This document shows positions 36,032-44,104 of a DNA stretch of 64,000 nt, piece by piece. The notes under the pieces were generated by a model. The model had not been told where the DNA came from, made no database searches, and saw nothing but the letters and a program-made list of their open reading frames with translations. Numbering within the stretch: position 1 is the first letter of the stretch; every line of letters begins with the position of its first letter. Source of the DNA: Pseudomonas lactis (GTDB taxonomy: Bacteria > Pseudomonadota > Gammaproteobacteria > Pseudomonadales > Pseudomonadaceae). Both the position numbers and the translations under genes were made by a program. The DNA lies in NCBI RefSeq assembly GCF_001439845.1, contig NZ_JYLO01000010.1:248001-312000 (forward strand), given 5' to 3'.

Positions 36032-36325
36032 ATGTCGCGCCCTGCCTGGTCCCTGTTTAACTACCAACTGATCGAGCCGGACGAGCAGCTGGACCTGTTC
36101 GCCTGCCAGGAAGTGCGGGTGCATTTGGTGGCGCGTCAATTGGAACTGGGCGGCTCCATCGACCGCACGCTCTGCGGCACTTTATTGCCCGCACAGCCAC
36201 GCTGGTCATCGGTCAACCGCTCGATTTTTCAAGACCAGCGACTCTGCCCGTTATGCCGGGCGATTCTCGAATCGCAAAAGCGCGGCACGCCGCCGATCTG
36301 GCCGGAGCTGCGCTTCGAGCTGTAA
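36032..36325 (+). CDS. Conserved hypothetical protein with a C-x-x-C motif
   Basis: A 97-residue soluble protein (MSRPAWSLFNYQLIEPDEQ...). It has an early Cys in FACQE, a middle Cys in RTLCGT and a CPLC motif near the C-terminus, which together could form a small zinc site or a redox pair. GGAG stands 7 bases before ATG 36032. I do not recognise a named family. It follows tesA in the same direction by 58 bases and precedes the L,D-transpeptidase by 78, so read-through from tesA is possible. Confidence 0.7.
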   Translation: MSRPAWSLFNYQLIEPDEQLDLFACQEVRVHLVARQLELGGSIDRTLCGTLLPAQPRWSSVNRSIFQDQRLCPLCRAILESQKRGTPPIWPELRFEL

Positions 36326-36403
36326 AACAGCTTGAAGCTTGGCGCTGCGAAGCCGTATACAATCAGTTTTTCCCTACCCGTCGTCTTGCGAAGGATTTTC
36401 CGG

Positions 36404-37369
36404 ATGTTGTCGCGCCTTTCCGTCGTCACCTGCTGCCTGTCTCTTGCTGCGCTTTGTGCGGCGGGTTCGGCGGCGGCCTTGCAGTTGCCCTTGCCGCCGC
36501 CCGGTGAGGACATTGTCGGCCAGGTCCAAGTGATCAAGGCCAAGTACGAAGATACCTTTGCTGACCTTGGCACCACCTACGACCTGGGCTATTCGGAAAT
36601 GGTCGCGGCCAACCCGGGCGTCGATGCCTGGTTGCCGGGCGCGGGCACCGAGATTGTGCTGCCCACACGCTTTATCCTGCCGCCCGGGCCGCGGGAAGGC
36701 ATTGTGATCAACCTGGCGGAATACCGGCTCTACTACTATCCCAAAGGCCAAAACGTCGTCTATACCTTCCCGCTGGGTATTGGCCGGGAAGGCTGGGGCT
36801 CGCCGATTGCCCATACCAGTATCATCGCCAAGACGCCCAACCCGACCTGGACACCACCGGCCTCGATCAAGGCCGAGCACGCCGCCAACGGTGACCCGCT
36901 GCCCAATGTGGTGCCTGCCGGCCCCGACAACCCACTGGGGCCGTTCAAGTTCACCCTGGGCACGCCGGGTTACCTGATTCACGGCTCCAACATGAAATTC
37001 GGGATCGGCACGCGCACCAGCCACGGCTGCTTCCGCATGTTCAATAACAACGTGTTGGAAATGGCGGGCATGGTGCCGGTGGGCACGTCAGTGCGCATCA
37101 TCAACGACGCGTACAAGTTCGGCAGCAGCGGCGGCAAGGTCTACCTTGAAGCCCACACGCCGTTGAACGATGACGGTACGCCCTCGGTGGTCGACAAGCA
37201 CACCGCAGTTATCAATGCGTTGCTCAAGCGCGAAGACCTGTCCAATAACCTGCGGGTCAACTGGGACCAGGTACGTGACGTGGTCGCCGCCGAGGATGGC
37301 TTGCCGACCGAAATTGGTGTGCCAGGCGCGGCGCCTGTGGCCTCAAGTACGCCGGCCGACCTGCTGTAG
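36404..37369 (+). CDS. L,D-transpeptidase (ErfK/YbiS/YcfS/YnhG family)
   Basis: A 321-residue exported enzyme. The signal peptide is at residues 1-27 (MLSRLSVVTCCLSLAALCAAGSAAA), followed by a LysM-like segment (about 45-92) and a YkuD catalytic domain with the His in YLIHGSN and the active Cys209 in SHGCFRM. It forms 3-3 peptidoglycan cross-links or attaches lipoproteins to meso-diaminopimelate. The next gene on the other strand is oprI, a Braun-type lipoprotein that such enzymes can link to the wall, so a partnership is plausible. GAAGGA precedes the ATG. The stop TAG is formed inside a REP arm. Confidence 0.93.
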   Translation: MLSRLSVVTCCLSLAALCAAGSAAALQLPLPPPGEDIVGQVQVIKAKYEDTFADLGTTYDLGYSEMVAANPGVDAWLPGAGTEIVLPTRFILPPGPREGIVINLAEYRLYYYPKGQNVVYTFPLGIGREGWGSPIAHTSIIAKTPNPTWTPPASIKAEHAANGDPLPNVVPAGPDNPLGPFKFTLGTPGYLIHGSNMKFGIGTRTSHGCFRMFNNNVLEMAGMVPVGTSVRIINDAYKFGSSGGKVYLEAHTPLNDDGTPSVVDKHTAVINALLKREDLSNNLRVNWDQVRDVVAAEDGLPTEIGVPGAAPVASSTPADLL

Positions 37370-37465
37370 GAGCGAGCTTGCTCGCGAAAAACCTGAGGGC
37401 GCCGCTGTCATTCAGGACGCCCGCGTCATCGTTGACCATCTTCGCGAGCAAGTTCGCTCCTACAG
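37364..37465. repeat. REPIN overlapping the end of the L,D-transpeptidase gene
   Basis: Inverted arms 37364-37388 and 37441-37465 of the gtaggagcgagcttgctcgcgaa type, one mismatch between them. The left arm supplies the TAG stop codon (37367-37369) of the upstream gene. Confidence 0.87.
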
Positions 37466-37488
37466 GTGGCGCGTGCCAAATCAAAGGC

Positions 37489-37520
37489 AAAAAAAAGCCG
37501 ACCCATAAATGGATCGGCTT
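37489..37520 (-). terminator. Intrinsic terminator of oprI
   Basis: On the minus strand agccgatcc pairs with gggtcggct (one G-T pair), loop atttat, followed by eight T residues. It lies 21 bases after the oprI stop. Confidence 0.9.
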
Positions 37521-37541
37521 GATAACAACCCCGAAGGATTA

Positions 37542-37793
37542 TTACTTGCGGCTTGCTTTTTCAAGCATGCGCAGAGCGCGCTCGTTAGCTTCGTCAGCAG
37601 TCTGTTGTGCTTTTTGAGCAGCAGCCAGAGCTTCATCAGCTTTACGGTAGGCTTCGTCTGCACGGGCCTGGGAGCGAGCTGCTGCGTCTTCAGTTGCAGT
37701 CAGACGAGCTTCGGTTTCTTTGGAGACGCTGCTGCAACCGGTAGCCAGAACTGCGGCCAGAGCCAGAGCAGAGAATTTCAGAACGTTGTTCAT
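37542..37793 (-). CDS. oprI: OprI, major outer-membrane lipoprotein (Lpp homologue)
   Basis: An 83-residue lipoprotein. Signal peptide MNNVLKFSALALAAVLATGC has the lipobox LATGC with Cys20; the mature part is one continuous heptad-repeat helix (TEARLTATEDAAARSQARAD) ending in KASRK, where the C-terminal Lys can be joined to peptidoglycan. Length matches OprI of Pseudomonas. It tethers outer membrane to cell wall. GAAGGGGAA gives a strong ribosome site. Codon use is strongly biased to frequent codons, consistent with very high expression. The start is MNNVLKF, not the GTG 5 codons upstream. Confidence 0.97.
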   Translation of the reverse strand: MNNVLKFSALALAAVLATGCSSVSKETEARLTATEDAAARSQARADEAYRKADEALAAAQKAQQTADEANERALRMLEKASRK

Positions 37794-38405
37794 CGTGTTC
37801 CCCTTCAAGGACTTTCAATTTAATGGCTACTTTCTCAGAGTGAGCTAATAGCCGGCGTACATACTACCCATTACTTGTAGTAAGTAAACTGACGTTGCGC
37901 AAGAAGCAAAAAAATTTCTTGTGCCGAATCTATTTTGGCTAATCTTTTGACGGTTTGTATGAAAACCGTCCAGTTTTTTGCGCCTCGACGAACATTGGAT
38001 CCAGGCTGAAAGGGCCGGCCCGCATGTGTTAAGCCTTGTAAATCGATGAAATTTTATATAACGAAGCGGGGCACTTTGGTCGCGCTTGGCTTTACTGCGC
38101 CAGGCATCTTTTGCGCATCTAGAGGTGACTTTAAGAGCGCCAGTTCGTCTCAAGGTTCAACTGCCGGCAATGTTCAGGCTATCGGTCGCCGATTGATCGA
38201 GGCCCTTTCTATATCCATCAGCGGCGGGGAATGACGAGTGCGCCTTGAGCAATTTCAGGTTTGGTGCCTACTATTCCCTATGTGCTGGTTGTGAGCGCTC
38301 ACGGTTTTCTCGCTGTCGAAACCGGCACGGGGTGGCGTAGATGTTCCTTCGCCGGAAAAACATCGGTAAGGTAGGGTCGTTAATTCAGACCCGCGAGGAG
38401 TAGTG
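37794..38405. other. Long non-coding region between oprI and the GNAT gene
   Basis: No convincing protein gene in about 610 bases. It contains the oprI promoter side, a second hairpin plus T-run on the plus strand (37949-37979), and lower-GC sequence. A 62-codon plus-strand frame at 38046-38234 has no clear ribosome site and no recognisable features. Confidence 0.55.
37949..37979 (+). terminator. Terminator-like hairpin with no visible upstream gene
   Basis: GACGGTTT pairs with AAACCGTC around a 6-base loop, followed by CAG and six T residues. On the plus strand no protein gene precedes it, so it may end a small RNA starting near 37850. Whether anything is transcribed is unknown. Confidence 0.35.
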
Positions 38406-38687
38406 ATGAGCGAGGCGTTGTCCATCCACCATGACCAGGCTGGTCATCAGTTCGAGACCAATGTGGACGGTCATCGTGCCTACCTGACCTACATGGACCT
38501 CGGGAAGCAGACCCTGGATATCTATCGCACCTTCGTGCCCAACGCACTGCGGGGGCGAGGCATTGCGGCTGCGTTGACCGAGGAAGCCTTGAAGTTTGCC
38601 GAAGAGGCTGGCTACACGGTGATCCCGTCGTGCTCCTATGTCGAACGCTACATGGAGCGCCACCAGCGCCATGCCGCGAAGCTGTAA
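38406..38687 (+). CDS. GNAT-type N-acetyltransferase domain protein (YjdJ-like)
   Basis: A 93-residue single-domain protein of the short GNAT class (MSEALSIHHDQAGHQFE...). The acetyl-CoA loop is NALRGRGIAAALTEEAL at about residues 45-61, followed by VIPSCSYVERYMERH, a conserved feature of these proteins. The short size omits the usual N-terminal strands. Substrate unknown. ATG 38406 is favoured over GTG 38403 and stands behind GAGGAG. A strong terminator follows at once. Confidence 0.87.
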   Translation: MSEALSIHHDQAGHQFETNVDGHRAYLTYMDLGKQTLDIYRTFVPNALRGRGIAAALTEEALKFAEEAGYTVIPSCSYVERYMERHQRHAAKL

Positions 38688-38703
38688 CTGACCAGTTGCC
38701 AAT

Positions 38704-38733
38704 AAAAAACGCCGGGCTTAGCCCGGCGTTTTT
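38704..38733. terminator. Bidirectional intrinsic terminator
   Basis: acgccgggc pairs with gcccggcgt around tta, with A-run before and T-run after. It can serve both the GNAT gene (plus) and the DAHP synthase gene (minus), which converge here. Confidence 0.93.
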
Positions 38734-38756
38734 GTGTGCGCGAAACAGGTACAGGC

Positions 38757-39833
38757 TCAGGTGCGTTTGCGCTGGGGCAACACGTCCTTGAGTTTGGCAT
38801 GCATGCTGCGCAGGGTGGTTTCGGTGGCGGACCAGTCGATACAGGCATCGGTGATCGATACGCCGTACTGCAAGTCGGCCAGGTCTTTTGGAATCGCCTG
38901 GCAACCCCAGTTCAGATGGCTCTCCACCATCAAGCCGATGATCGACTGGTTGCCTTCCAGGATCTGGTTGGCAACGTTCTCCATCACCAACGGCTGCAAC
39001 GCCGGGTCTTTGTTGGAGTTGGCGTGGCTGCAATCGACCATGATGTTTGGCTTGATCTTGGCCTTGTTCAGCGCCTGTTCGCACAGGGCGACGCTGACCG
39101 AATCATAGTTGGGCTTGCCATTGCCGCCACGCAGCACCACGTGACCGTAGGCGTTGCCCTTGGTGGTCACGATGGACACGCCGCCTTCCTGGTTGATACC
39201 CAGGAAACGGTGAGGGCTGGAGACCGATTGCAGCGCATTGATCGCCACGGTCAGGCCGCCGTCGGTGCCGTTCTTGAAGCCTACGGCCGAGGACAGGCCG
39301 GACGCCATTTCGCGGTGGGTCTGGGATTCGGTGGTGCGTGCGCCGATAGCCGACCAACTGATCAGGTCCTGGAGGTATTGCGGGGAGATCGGGTCGAGGG
39401 CTTCGGTGGCGGTGGGCAGGCCCATTTCAGCCAGGTCCAGCAGCAGCTTGCGACCGATGTGCAAGCCGTCCTGGATTTTGAAGGAGTCGTCCAGGTACGG
39501 GTCGTTGATCAAGCCTTTCCAGCCGACGGTGGTACGCGGCTTCTCGAAATACACGCGCATGACCAGGTACAAGGTGTCGGACACCTCAGCTGCCAGCACC
39601 TTGAGGCGCTCGGCATATTCGTGGGCGGCCTTGAGGTCGTGGATAGAGCAGGGCCCGATCACCACGAAGAGGCGGTGGTCGGTGCCGTCGAGAATGTCAC
39701 GGATGACTTCGCGGCCCTTGGTGACGGTCTGCAGGGCAGCGTCGCTCAGGGGGATTTCGCGCTTGAGCTGATCGGGGGTGATCAGGGTCTCGTTGGATTC
39801 AACGTTAAGGTCATTGATCGGTAAATCAGCCAT
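38757..39833 (-). CDS. 3-deoxy-7-phosphoheptulonate synthase, type I (AroF/G/H class)
   Basis: A 358-residue class I DAHP synthase, which joins phosphoenolpyruvate and erythrose 4-phosphate in the first step of the shikimate pathway. Typical motifs are VVIGPCSIHD, MRVYFEKPRTTVGWKGLINDP with one of the active-site lysines, IGARTTESQTHREMASG, FKNGTDG and MVDCSHANS. The start at 39833 (MADLPIND) is the family N-terminus. A regulatory N-terminal extension is present, so feedback by an aromatic amino acid is likely, but I cannot say which. A second, class II enzyme is encoded at 52425-53771. Confidence 0.95.
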   Translation of the reverse strand: MADLPINDLNVESNETLITPDQLKREIPLSDAALQTVTKGREVIRDILDGTDHRLFVVIGPCSIHDLKAAHEYAERLKVLAAEVSDTLYLVMRVYFEKPRTTVGWKGLINDPYLDDSFKIQDGLHIGRKLLLDLAEMGLPTATEALDPISPQYLQDLISWSAIGARTTESQTHREMASGLSSAVGFKNGTDGGLTVAINALQSVSSPHRFLGINQEGGVSIVTTKGNAYGHVVLRGGNGKPNYDSVSVALCEQALNKAKIKPNIMVDCSHANSNKDPALQPLVMENVANQILEGNQSIIGLMVESHLNWGCQAIPKDLADLQYGVSITDACIDWSATETTLRSMHAKLKDVLPQRKRT

Positions 39834-39962
39834 CGTGTTACTCGCCAGGGTCACGGGTGCCGGCCGCCAGCTATCCCCGTGCGGCGGGCACAGCATGATT
39901 TGAATGCAGGGGGAGGAACCTTAGCGCGTAACACGGGCCCGCGACAATGGGCAAAGCCCGGT

Positions 39963-40397
39963 TTAATCCAGTGCTGGCTGCACAACCGCCTCATGGGAGA
40001 ACTCGCCGGCATGGCGCGACACCCAATCACGGGCCATGGCTTCCAGTTGCGCAGGCGTTGGCTCGGCATCTTCGTGCAGGCGGCAGTAACGCTCGATCTG
40101 GCACACTTGCTCGCCCATCCGCGCACCGAACAAGGCGTGTTCGTCGGTAAAGCAGATACCGATGCGATAGCCCTGTTCGACCTTGCGGCACCAGGCAACA
40201 TAGCCCGGATAACGGGCGCTGGGCCCCAGGGAAGGGATATGCAGATCAACCGCCGTGCCGGCGCGCCAGGCACGCGGCCAATTGCAGGCGATGCCGCCAC
40301 GGCCGATAGTGTGCAGGCGTTGGCGGGGAAGGGCGGGAGAGGGACGTTGGATCAACTCGACAGCGACATCATCAGGGTGAGGTAAAAAACGACCCAT
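39963..40397 (-). CDS. PilZ domain protein with a non-canonical c-di-GMP motif
   Basis: A 144-residue protein (MGRFLPHPDDVAVEL...). The overall pattern, with HTIGRGGIACNWPRA and LHIPSL followed by YPGYVAWCRK and YRIGICF, matches PilZ domains. The c-di-GMP motif RxxxR...(D/N)xSxxG is not intact: the second part reads HTIGRGG, so nucleotide binding is doubtful. A C-terminal helical tail of about 45 residues follows. The start ATG at 40397 shares a CATG with the possible ATG of the divergent thioredoxin-like gene, so the intergenic space may be zero. Confidence 0.75.
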   Translation of the reverse strand: MGRFLPHPDDVAVELIQRPSPALPRQRLHTIGRGGIACNWPRAWRAGTAVDLHIPSLGPSARYPGYVAWCRKVEQGYRIGICFTDEHALFGARMGEQVCQIERYCRLHEDAEPTPAQLEAMARDWVSRHAGEFSHEAVVQPALD

Positions 40398-40782
40398 GTA
40401 CACGGACTCCGAGCGCCGTCCAGTTGACGGCAATGGCAGCAGTATAGTGAAGGAACTGGAATTGACCGACCTGGATATTGACCAGCAATTGCTGGGATTG
40501 CCAGGTATTTCGCTGGTAGTGTTCACCAGTGTCGGTTGTACCAGTTGCCGCTGGGCACGCCAGCAATTGCCCGGCTGGCACTTGCCGGTGGACCGCGTGT
40601 GCTGGGTGGATGCCGGGCACAACGGCGGTGCGGTGCAACGCTACCAGATCTTTCATTTGCCGGCGTTGTTCCTGGTATGCGAGGGTCAATTCCTTGGGCA
40701 ATTACAGACACGTCTTACAGCATCCGACCTCGCCGAATGGGTAAACCAGGCGCTAACCCGAACACCAGAGGATTTGCCATGA
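40396..40782 (+). CDS. Thioredoxin-like fold protein
   Basis: A protein of up to 128 residues with a thioredoxin-like core: LVVFTSVGCTSCRWARQQLPGW has a CTSC redox pair, then VDAGHNGGAVQRYQIFHLPALFLV with the cis-Pro equivalent in LPAL. It probably acts as a thiol reductase or chaperone in the cytoplasm; no signal peptide is seen. The start is uncertain: ATG 40396 lacks a good ribosome site, GTG 40447 and TTG 40462 are in frame, and TTG 40462 has AAGGA at the right distance. The stop overlaps the ATG of the ketopantoate reductase (ATGA), so the two are coupled. Confidence 0.82.
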   Translation: MYTDSERRPVDGNGSSIVKELELTDLDIDQQLLGLPGISLVVFTSVGCTSCRWARQQLPGWHLPVDRVCWVDAGHNGGAVQRYQIFHLPALFLVCEGQFLGQLQTRLTASDLAEWVNQALTRTPEDLP

Positions 40783-41741
40783 CAGCAGTTGCAGCCCCGT
40801 CGCCACGCATTGGCATTATCGGCACCGGTGCCATTGGTGGTTACTACGGACTGATGCTGGCGCGTGCCGGCTTCGACGTGCATTTCCTGTTGCGCAGCGA
40901 ATACGCCGCGGTGAGCAAGCATGGCCTGCACGTCAACAGTACGGTGCATGGGCAACTGCACCTGCATCCGGTGCAGGCCTATGCCAGCGCCGCCGACATG
41001 CCGCCGTGCGACTGGCTATTGGTGGGCACCAAGTCCACCGGCAATGTGGACCTGGCGCCGACCATCGCCCAAGTGGCGGCGCCGGACGCCAAAGTGGTGC
41101 TCCTGCAAAACGGCCTCGATGTGGAAGACAGCCTGCGTGAACACCTGCCGCCTTCGCTGCATCTGTTGGGCGGCCTGTGCTACATCGGTGTGCACCGCTC
41201 GGCCCCCGGTGTGGTCGAGCATCAGGCGTTGGGCCGGGTCAACCTGGGCTATCACAGTGGCACGGCGGCCAACGATGAGGCGCGGCAACAGGCGATTGTC
41301 GAAGCCGGCGCCGGGCTGTTTCATCAAGCCGGTATCGAGTCCCAGGCCATGGCCAATGTGCATCTGGCGCGTTGGCACAAGCTGGTCTGGAATGTGCCAT
41401 TCAACGGCCTCTCGGTGTTGCTGGGCACGGGCACCACGGCCATGATGGCCGATGAGTCCAGCCGCGAGTTGATCCAGGCGCTGATGGCCGAGGTGGTGCA
41501 GGGCGCTCATGCCTGTGGGCATGAAATTCCTGCCAGCTACGCCGGGCAGATGTTCGCCATGACCGAAACCATGGACGACTACCTGCCCAGCATGTACCAC
41601 GACCACCTGCACAAGCGGCCCTTGGAACTGGCGGCCATCTACGCCCGTCCCTTGGCCGCTGCCAAAGCGGCCGGTTGCGAACTGCCACGCATGCAGGCGC
41701 TGTACCAGGCCTTGAGTTTCATTGATCGGCACAACCGCTGA
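40779..41741 (+). CDS. Putative 2-dehydropantoate 2-reductase (PanE/ApbA family)
   Basis: A 320-residue NADP-dependent reductase. The N-terminal Rossmann motif is IGIIGTGAIGGYYGLMLARAG, followed by LVGTKSTGNVD and LLQNGLDVED; the catalytic Lys is in HLARWHKLVWNVPFNGLSVL, and the C-terminal domain ends in ELPRMQALYQAL. This matches ketopantoate reductase, the second step to pantothenate. Pseudomonas carries several paralogues, so the precise substrate is not certain. GAGGA precedes the ATG, which overlaps the previous stop by 4 bases. Confidence 0.88.
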   Translation: MTAVAAPSPRIGIIGTGAIGGYYGLMLARAGFDVHFLLRSEYAAVSKHGLHVNSTVHGQLHLHPVQAYASAADMPPCDWLLVGTKSTGNVDLAPTIAQVAAPDAKVVLLQNGLDVEDSLREHLPPSLHLLGGLCYIGVHRSAPGVVEHQALGRVNLGYHSGTAANDEARQQAIVEAGAGLFHQAGIESQAMANVHLARWHKLVWNVPFNGLSVLLGTGTTAMMADESSRELIQALMAEVVQGAHACGHEIPASYAGQMFAMTETMDDYLPSMYHDHLHKRPLELAAIYARPLAAAKAAGCELPRMQALYQALSFIDRHNR

Positions 41742-41904
41742 TTGGGGGGGAACCACTGACCAGGCTGGCCATTGCGAGAAAGCCAGGGAGGTGGTGGCCA
41801 CTGGGCATGTGCCCCATGGCATCAGCAACGAGTTGAGAATCCAGACCGAGCGCTAGCTGCTAAGCTCATTCCATCCCCGCCATCCTGGCAGTCCAGGAGG
41901 TTTT

Positions 41905-42405
41905 ATGATTCGTTCGATGCTGTTTGCCACGGACCTCGGTCTGTATGCACCCTATGTGATGCAACATGCATTGGCGCTGGCGCGAACGTTCAAGGCTGAC
42001 CTGTATGTGATCCACGTGGTCGAGCCCATCGGCTTGTTCGCCGAATCGGTGTTGCAGAGCTACCTTGATGAGGCCGCCTTGAGCGAATGGCAGAGCAAGG
42101 GGCTGAGCACGGTGATGGCGACGATTGAACAGCGTGTGCTCGACAGCTTTCGCGAGGAGTGGGGGGAAGGGGAGCAGGACCTGCAATGGATTCGCTCGGT
42201 CAAGGTGATCCAGGGGGACCCTTGCGAGGTGATTCTCGACCAGTTGCGAAAACTGTCTGTCGACTTGCTGGTCGTCGGCAGTCATAGCCAGGCAACCGGC
42301 GTGGCCGTCCCCCTTGGACGTACCGCCGCACGGGTGTTGCAGTTGTCCCCGGTGCCGGTTTACTTGGTGCCGTCGCTGCAGCGTCGGCGCAGTGACGACA
42401 GCTGA
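41905..42405 (+). CDS. Universal stress protein (UspA family)
   Basis: A 166-residue single Usp domain. It starts MIRSMLFATDLGLYAPY with the family's D at the first strand end, has VIHVVEPIG in the second strand, and ends with the nucleotide-binding loop LLVVGSHSQATGVAVPLGRTAARVLQLSPVPVYLV, of the G-x2-G-x9-G-S/T type modified to S-H-S...G...G. The loss of the usual second glycine may alter ATP binding. AGGAGG stands before the ATG. It precedes cysB in the same direction by about 100 bases. Confidence 0.92.
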   Translation: MIRSMLFATDLGLYAPYVMQHALALARTFKADLYVIHVVEPIGLFAESVLQSYLDEAALSEWQSKGLSTVMATIEQRVLDSFREEWGEGEQDLQWIRSVKVIQGDPCEVILDQLRKLSVDLLVVGSHSQATGVAVPLGRTAARVLQLSPVPVYLVPSLQRRRSDDS

Positions 42406-42508
42406 TCGGTAAAAACGATAAAAAGTTCTAGATTTATCCGCCAAACCTTTAATATAGTTATATACCGTCGCTGATACCCGTGGCGTCTATCTGCTTTGAG
42501 GGATTGAT

Positions 42509-43483
42509 ATGAAGCTTCAACAACTGCGCTACATCTGGGAAGTGGCGCACCACGACCTCAACGTTTCCGCTACCGCTCAAAGCCTCTACACCTCGCAGCC
42601 TGGTATCAGCAAGCAGATCCGCCTGCTCGAAGACGAGCTGGGCGTCGAAGTCTTCGCACGCAGTGGCAAACACCTGACCCGCGTCACTCCGGCTGGCGAG
42701 CGCATCATCACCACCGCCGGCGAGATCCTGCGTAAAGTCGAAAGCATCAAGCAGATTGCCCAGGAATTCTCCAACGAGAAGAAAGGCACCTTGTCGATCG
42801 CCACCACTCACACCCAGGCACGTTATGCACTGCCGCCGGTGATCCGCGATTTCATCAAGCAATACCCGGACGTGGCGCTGCACATGCACCAGGGTTCGCC
42901 GATGCAGATTGCCGAAATGGCCGCTGACGGCACCGTCGATTTTGCCATCGCCACCGAAGCCCTGGAACTGTTCGGCGACCTGGTGATGATGCCCTGCTAC
43001 CGCTGGAACCGTTGCGTGGTTGTGCCTCAGGGGCACCCGTTGGCCAAGTTGCCGAAGCTGACCCTGGAAGCCTTGGCTGAATACCCGATTGTGACCTATG
43101 TGTTCGGCTTTACCGGCCGTTCCAAGCTCGACGAAGCCTTCAGCCATCGCGGCCTCACGCCCAAGGTGGTGTTCACCGCTGCCGATGCCGACGTGATCAA
43201 GACCTATGTGCGCCTCGGCCTGGGCGTCGGGATCGTTGCCAAGATGGCGGTCGACACCAACCTGGACAAAGACCTGGTGGTGCTGGATGCCAGCGAATTG
43301 TTCGAGTCCAGCGTGACCAAGATCGGTTTCCGCCGCGGTACTTTCCTGCGCGGCTTCATGTGCGATTTCATCGAGAAGTTCGCCCCGCACCTGACCCGCG
43401 AAGTGATGGCAAAGGCGATTCAGTGCCACAACAAGCAAGAGCTGGAAGAGCTGTTCGACGGCGTCGAATTGCCCGTCCACTGA
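42509..43483 (+). CDS. cysB: CysB, LysR-type activator of the cysteine regulon
   Basis: A 324-residue LysR regulator with the CysB N-terminus MKLQQLRYIWEVAHHDLNVSATAQSLY and wing TSQPGISKQIRLLEDELG. The effector domain has THTQARYALPPVI, the conserved CysB inducer-binding region. It activates sulfate assimilation and cysteine synthesis genes in response to N- or O-acetylserine and may affect alkanesulfonate use. GAGGGATTG stands before the ATG. A REPIN follows at once. Confidence 0.97.
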   Translation: MKLQQLRYIWEVAHHDLNVSATAQSLYTSQPGISKQIRLLEDELGVEVFARSGKHLTRVTPAGERIITTAGEILRKVESIKQIAQEFSNEKKGTLSIATTHTQARYALPPVIRDFIKQYPDVALHMHQGSPMQIAEMAADGTVDFAIATEALELFGDLVMMPCYRWNRCVVVPQGHPLAKLPKLTLEALAEYPIVTYVFGFTGRSKLDEAFSHRGLTPKVVFTAADADVIKTYVRLGLGVGIVAKMAVDTNLDKDLVVLDASELFESSVTKIGFRRGTFLRGFMCDFIEKFAPHLTREVMAKAIQCHNKQELEELFDGVELPVH

Positions 43484-43492
43484 CACGATTAC

Positions 43493-43599
43493 CCTGTAGG
43501 CGCGAGCTTGCTCGCGAAGATCGCCAACGATAACGCGGGGCGCCAGGTTGTATGCGGCGCCCTTGCGTTTCTTCGCGAGCAAGCTCGCGCCTACAGGGG
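43493..43599. repeat. REPIN downstream of cysB
   Basis: Inverted arms 43493-43518 and 43572-43598 of the gtaggcgcgagcttgctcgcg type, spacer about 53 bases. It lies between the convergent cysB and the Gre-like gene. Confidence 0.88.
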
Positions 43600-43606
43600 C
43601 CGTAGG

Positions 43607-44104
43607 TTATCTGGCCTCGGTCACCGTAAAGTACTGCCGAGCGCCGGCCACCAGAATCTCCACCTCTTCATCGATACGCTTGCCCAGCAGGCCTTTGCCC
43701 AAGGGCGAGCGCGGCGTGATGACGGTCACTGGTTGCCCGACCACATCCACTTTCAAACCCGCTGCATCCGGCGCCAGGAACAGCCATTGCTGGCGACCGT
43801 CCTCGTCTTCCAGGCCTACCAGCGTGCCTGTCTCTATCCCACGTTGATCATCGTACGCACGTAGCTGCAATTGCTGGCACAAGACCAGCGATTGCTTGAT
43901 CTCCTCCACTCGCCGGGCCTGCCCGGTGGCCAGGTACGAAGCCTCCAGGCCGAGGGTGTCGTATTTGTTCTCGGCGATGTTTTCTTCGTGGGTCGCGGTT
44001 TCGTAAGCGGTCTGCGCGGCGCGTTGGACGATGTCGAGGTCGACGGTGAGCTTTTCCAGGATCAACTGGAGCACGGCGTGTTTATTCATGGCGGTATCTG
44101 GCAT
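43607..44104 (-). CDS. GreA/GreB-family elongation factor-like protein
   Basis: A protein of 165 residues (160 if starting at MNKHAV, 44089). The C-terminal half (QWLFLAPDAAGLKVDVVGQPVTVITPRSPLGKGLLGKRIDEEVEI) is the FKBP-like GreA/GreB C-domain, with the PLGKGLLGKR strand-turn typical of it. The N-terminal half is helical (RAAQTAYETATHEENIAENKYDTLGLE) and keeps an acidic tip, so it may enter RNA polymerase like Rnk or Gre factors. ATG 44104 overlaps the upstream gene's stop in a TGATG, indicating coupling. Confidence 0.82.
   Translation of the reverse strand: MPDTAMNKHAVLQLILEKLTVDLDIVQRAAQTAYETATHEENIAENKYDTLGLEASYLATGQARRVEEIKQSLVLCQQLQLRAYDDQRGIETGTLVGLEDEDGRQQWLFLAPDAAGLKVDVVGQPVTVITPRSPLGKGLLGKRIDEEVEILVAGARQYFTVTEAR

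Noticed and set aside
37845..38153. Possible 102-residue minus-strand gene upstream of oprI
   Set aside because: It covers the likely oprI promoter, has no ribosome site and random-looking composition.
38046..38234. Possible 62-residue gene upstream of the GNAT gene
   Set aside because: No ribosome site, no domain and poor codon use; kept only as a remark.
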